64,000 nucleotides of DNA. It comes from Mycetocola_B reblochoni (lineage in GTDB: Bacteria > Actinomycetota > Actinomycetes > Actinomycetales > Microbacteriaceae). The stretch spans positions 27,341 to 91,340 of the forward strand of contig NZ_RCUW01000012.1 in the NCBI RefSeq assembly GCF_003667525.1. The letters are read 5' to 3'. The position numbers and the translations under genes are program-made. This document shows, piece by piece, positions 62,105-64,000 of this stretch. Within the stretch, counting starts at the first letter, position 1. Each line of letters begins with the position of its first letter. The notes under the pieces were generated by a model, which saw nothing but the letters and a program-made list of their open reading frames with translations, was not told the DNA's origin and did not search any database.

Positions 62105-64000
62105 ATGACAGTCCCCGCTCGACCGCCCGTCGCGAAAGCGGCGCGGCGCACGACCACGACGGCCGCCGTGCTGTCGGCCGCGCTGCTGGCCAGCGCAGCA
62201 CTGACCGCGGTCCCCGCCGCGGGCCAGGCCGCCGAGGCGGATGCCGAAGCGCAGACCTACGGCTGCTCCTACGGCACCGGGGGCCCGAGCGCCGAGGCGC
62301 TGTGCTGGATCGACATGTCCGGATTCGGGTCCGTCGAGGCCTCCACGATGCCTGTCGACCAGGAGATGACGATCTCGCTCGGACGGTACGAGGTCACGAT
62401 GACCGCGACCGTCTCCGCCGGTACCGACGGCGCCAACGGCGTCGCCTCGAGTGCCTTCCAGACCTGGGGCGGGTCCCTGCTCGGCGGGACCTGGAACGAC
62501 CAGCCGTACTACGTCTCGCCCGCAGGCAAGCCGGCGCTGTACCAGATCAACAACAGCGCTGAGGGCACCAACATGCAGCGCGACACCGTCAGCCTGAGTG
62601 ACATCACCGTGATGGACACCGCGACGAACACCCGCGTCACCTCCGGCTACTCGCTCGTCGTCACCGACGCGGAGTCGACCGGTAACGGCGAGGGCTTCAC
62701 CTGGAGCTCAGACAAGCCGCTGACCAAGTACCAGACCGTCACCCCGAGCGGCTGGTCGGAGCCCTGCGTCGGCGGCCTCACCGGCATCGGCACGACCGAT
62801 GTGGACTGCACCGGCGGTGTCGGCATCGGCGGCCGCAGGGGCATCCTCATGGTCTCGGCGGACTCCCCCACGACGATCAGCTCCACGTTCCGCAACAACG
62901 GCGGCAGCTCCCGCCAGGGCGTCGCGTTCGCCCTCGTGTTCAGCGCCGCCACAGCGGGCGTCGACGTCGCACAGAGCGGGGGCTCCGACGCGGAGTTCAC
63001 CGTGACCGCCCGCAACGGCGACAACGAGCTCACCTCGACCACGAGCAACGACGGTTCCTCCACCTCGACTCCGGCGCAGTTCCTGTCCGAGACGGAGCCG
63101 CAGGACATCAGCTACACGGTCGAGCGCAGCGGCGGCAGCACCCCGCTGACCGCCTACGACGTGGTCTGGAGCTGCACCGTCAACGGCAGCCCCGCCGAGC
63201 CGGTGCTCTCCGCCGACGGACTCACCGCCACGGTGCAGACCCCGCCGAACGGCGCCTCCGCCTGCACCGCTACGGCGACCGCCTCCGGCCCGAGCACCGG
63301 ACCGCAGTCCGCCGTGATCAACCCGGACCAGACGGCCACGCTCAGCGGCCTCGCCACCACCCCCGGCAACGGCGCGATCACCTCCGCCACCTTCGACAAC
63401 GGCGAGACGACGAAGACCGTCCCCGGCGAGGGCGTCTGGTCGATCGAGCTCGTCGACGGCCAGCCCGTCGCGACGTTCACCCCGGAGAAGGGCTACACCG
63501 GTCCGGTCACGCAGCAGCCGTACACCGTCACCGACGAGAACGGCCTCACCGCCACCAGCACCCTCAACGTCGACATCAACACGCCGCCGACGACCGGTGA
63601 CGACACCGCCACCGTCGCCCAGGGCGAGAAGGCGACCCTGTCGCCGACCGCGAAGCCAGGCAACAGCCCCCTCACCGGTGTCGCCTTCGACAACGGCGAG
63701 ACCAGCACGACCGTCCCCGGCGAGGGCGTCTGGTCGACAGAGCTGGTCGACGGCCAGCCCGTCGCGACGTTCACCCCCGAGGACGGCTTCACCGGCGCGG
63801 TCACGCCCCAGCCGTACACCGTCACCGATGAGAACGGTCTGAGCGCCTCCGGCGAGCTGAACGTCATCATCGAGCCGGCGACGGGTGATGACGCGGCGAC
63901 GATCCTGCCGAACACCACCGCGACGCTGACCCCCGAGACCGTTCCCGGCTCCGGCGACATCGTCTCCGCGGTGTTCGACAACGGCGAGACCAGCAAGACC
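62105..64000 (+). CDS. CshA-type fibrillar adhesin, N-terminal part
   Basis: The frame is open to the end of the window (632 codons seen). A Sec signal peptide (Arg-rich start, hydrophobic AAVLSAALLASAALTAVPA, Ala-x-Ala-type cleavage near residue 43) precedes a globular N-terminal domain opening CSYGTGGPSAEALCWIDMSG, typical of CshA/CshB-related fibrillar adhesins. After a second domain, about 96-98-residue CshA repeats begin. Three copies of FDNGET, then VPGEGVWS, FTPE and PYTVTDENGL recur from 63392. It is predicted to be secreted or wall-attached. An in-frame ATG at 62093 is an alternative start. Confidence 0.85.
   Translation, partial: MTVPARPPVAKAARRTTTTAAVLSAALLASAALTAVPAAGQAAEADAEAQTYGCSYGTGGPSAEALCWIDMSGFGSVEASTMPVDQEMTISLGRYEVTMTATVSAGTDGANGVASSAFQTWGGSLLGGTWNDQPYYVSPAGKPALYQINNSAEGTNMQRDTVSLSDITVMDTATNTRVTSGYSLVVTDAESTGNGEGFTWSSDKPLTKYQTVTPSGWSEPCVGGLTGIGTTDVDCTGGVGIGGRRGILMVSADSPTTISSTFRNNGGSSRQGVAFALVFSAATAGVDVAQSGGSDAEFTVTARNGDNELTSTTSNDGSSTSTPAQFLSETEPQDISYTVERSGGSTPLTAYDVVWSCTVNGSPAEPVLSADGLTATVQTPPNGASACTATATASGPSTGPQSAVINPDQTATLSGLATTPGNGAITSATFDNGETTKTVPGEGVWSIELVDGQPVATFTPEKGYTGPVTQQPYTVTDENGLTATSTLNVDINTPPTTGDDTATVAQGEKATLSPTAKPGNSPLTGVAFDNGETSTTVPGEGVWSTELVDGQPVATFTPEDGFTGAVTPQPYTVTDENGLSASGELNVIIEPATGDDAATILPNTTATLTPETVPGSGDIVSAVFDNGETSKT
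63301..64000 (+). repeat. CshA-type fibril repeats
   Basis: Three tandem coding repeats of about 294 and 288 bp. Anchor FDNGET starts at 63392, 63686 and 63974. The first two are complete and the third is cut by the window end. The DNA is also repetitive (for example gtcgacggccagcccgtcgc occurs twice), a setting for copy-number change. Confidence 0.8.

Noticed and set aside
61522..62157. Minus-strand open frame spanning tRNA-Val
   Set aside because: It crosses a tRNA gene and shows no motif; Arg-rich composition is typical of spurious high-G+C frames.
62900..64000. CRISPR-like array from periodic repeats
   Set aside because: The repeats are long, coding and in frame (CshA modules), with no short palindromic repeats or uniform spacers. 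No CRISPR array was seen anywhere in the window.

Overview
This is a high-G+C actinobacterial chromosome segment. Gene content and order fit Micrococcales, most probably Microbacteriaceae: sepH, DUF4193, a GlnR-type glnA operator, glnE/glnA2, ppgK, an rpoD-murT-gatD operon, DUF4191, and a CshA-type fibril protein. The family assignment is inference from content; no rRNA or other phylogenetic marker was compared.

Bases 1-48418 are ordinary core and semi-accessory chromosome. Layout: DUF3093 tail, DUF4193, sepH, an AlkP-superfamily phosphodiesterase and a type IIA topoisomerase pair placed tail to tail (3182-7805). Next come a small Cys-rich protein, the rpoD-murT-gatD operon with strikingly degenerate MurT/GatD (8303-11767), an MFS transporter and PAC2. 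They are followed by leucyl aminopeptidase, lpdA and the lipoyl E2 (14271-18662), a pseudokinase, DUF4191 and RDD. The nitrogen block is glnA/glnE/glnA2 (21561-27597), then map-ppgK and RNase P RNA. After a zinc-ribbon protein and Nif3 there is a seven-gene overlapping operon (31743-39187) holding a dipeptide/nickel-type ABC importer, a luciferase-like monooxygenase and two carboxymuconolactone-decarboxylase-fold proteins. Small accessory genes follow: SDR, thioesterase, PhnB-like, ABC-F with a leaderless mini-ORF, LysR/EamA, aldo-keto reductase, MmyB-type regulator and SDR.

Bases about 48420-61640 look like a genomic island ending in a tRNA-Val gene. It contains a recombinase-type HTH remnant and an unrecognised glycine-zipper protein. 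A type I restriction-modification operon follows, ordered hsdR-hsdS-GIY-YIG-Abi-hsdM. A tetR gene is hit by an ISAs1-family element (19-bp terminal repeats, 10-bp target duplication), and a large serine recombinase gene is frameshifted. Two 44-bp near-identical boxes in inverted orientation flank tetR. Each lies about 81 bp from the start of an outward-facing gene (hsdR on one side, the recombinase leader gene on the other), suggesting that one regulator governs both.

Beyond the tRNA, a secreted CshA-like fibril adhesin begins and runs off the window.

A recurring theme is leaderless transcription. At least eleven coding starts, plus the mini-ORF before the ABC-F gene, have a TAnnnT hexamer ending 6-8 nt before the start codon in place of a well-spaced Shine-Dalgarno. 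The most unusual biology I see is the MurT/GatD pair that has lost the glutaminase Cys and the Zn ribbon, the tetR box arrangement in the island, and the mini-ORF upstream of ABC-F.
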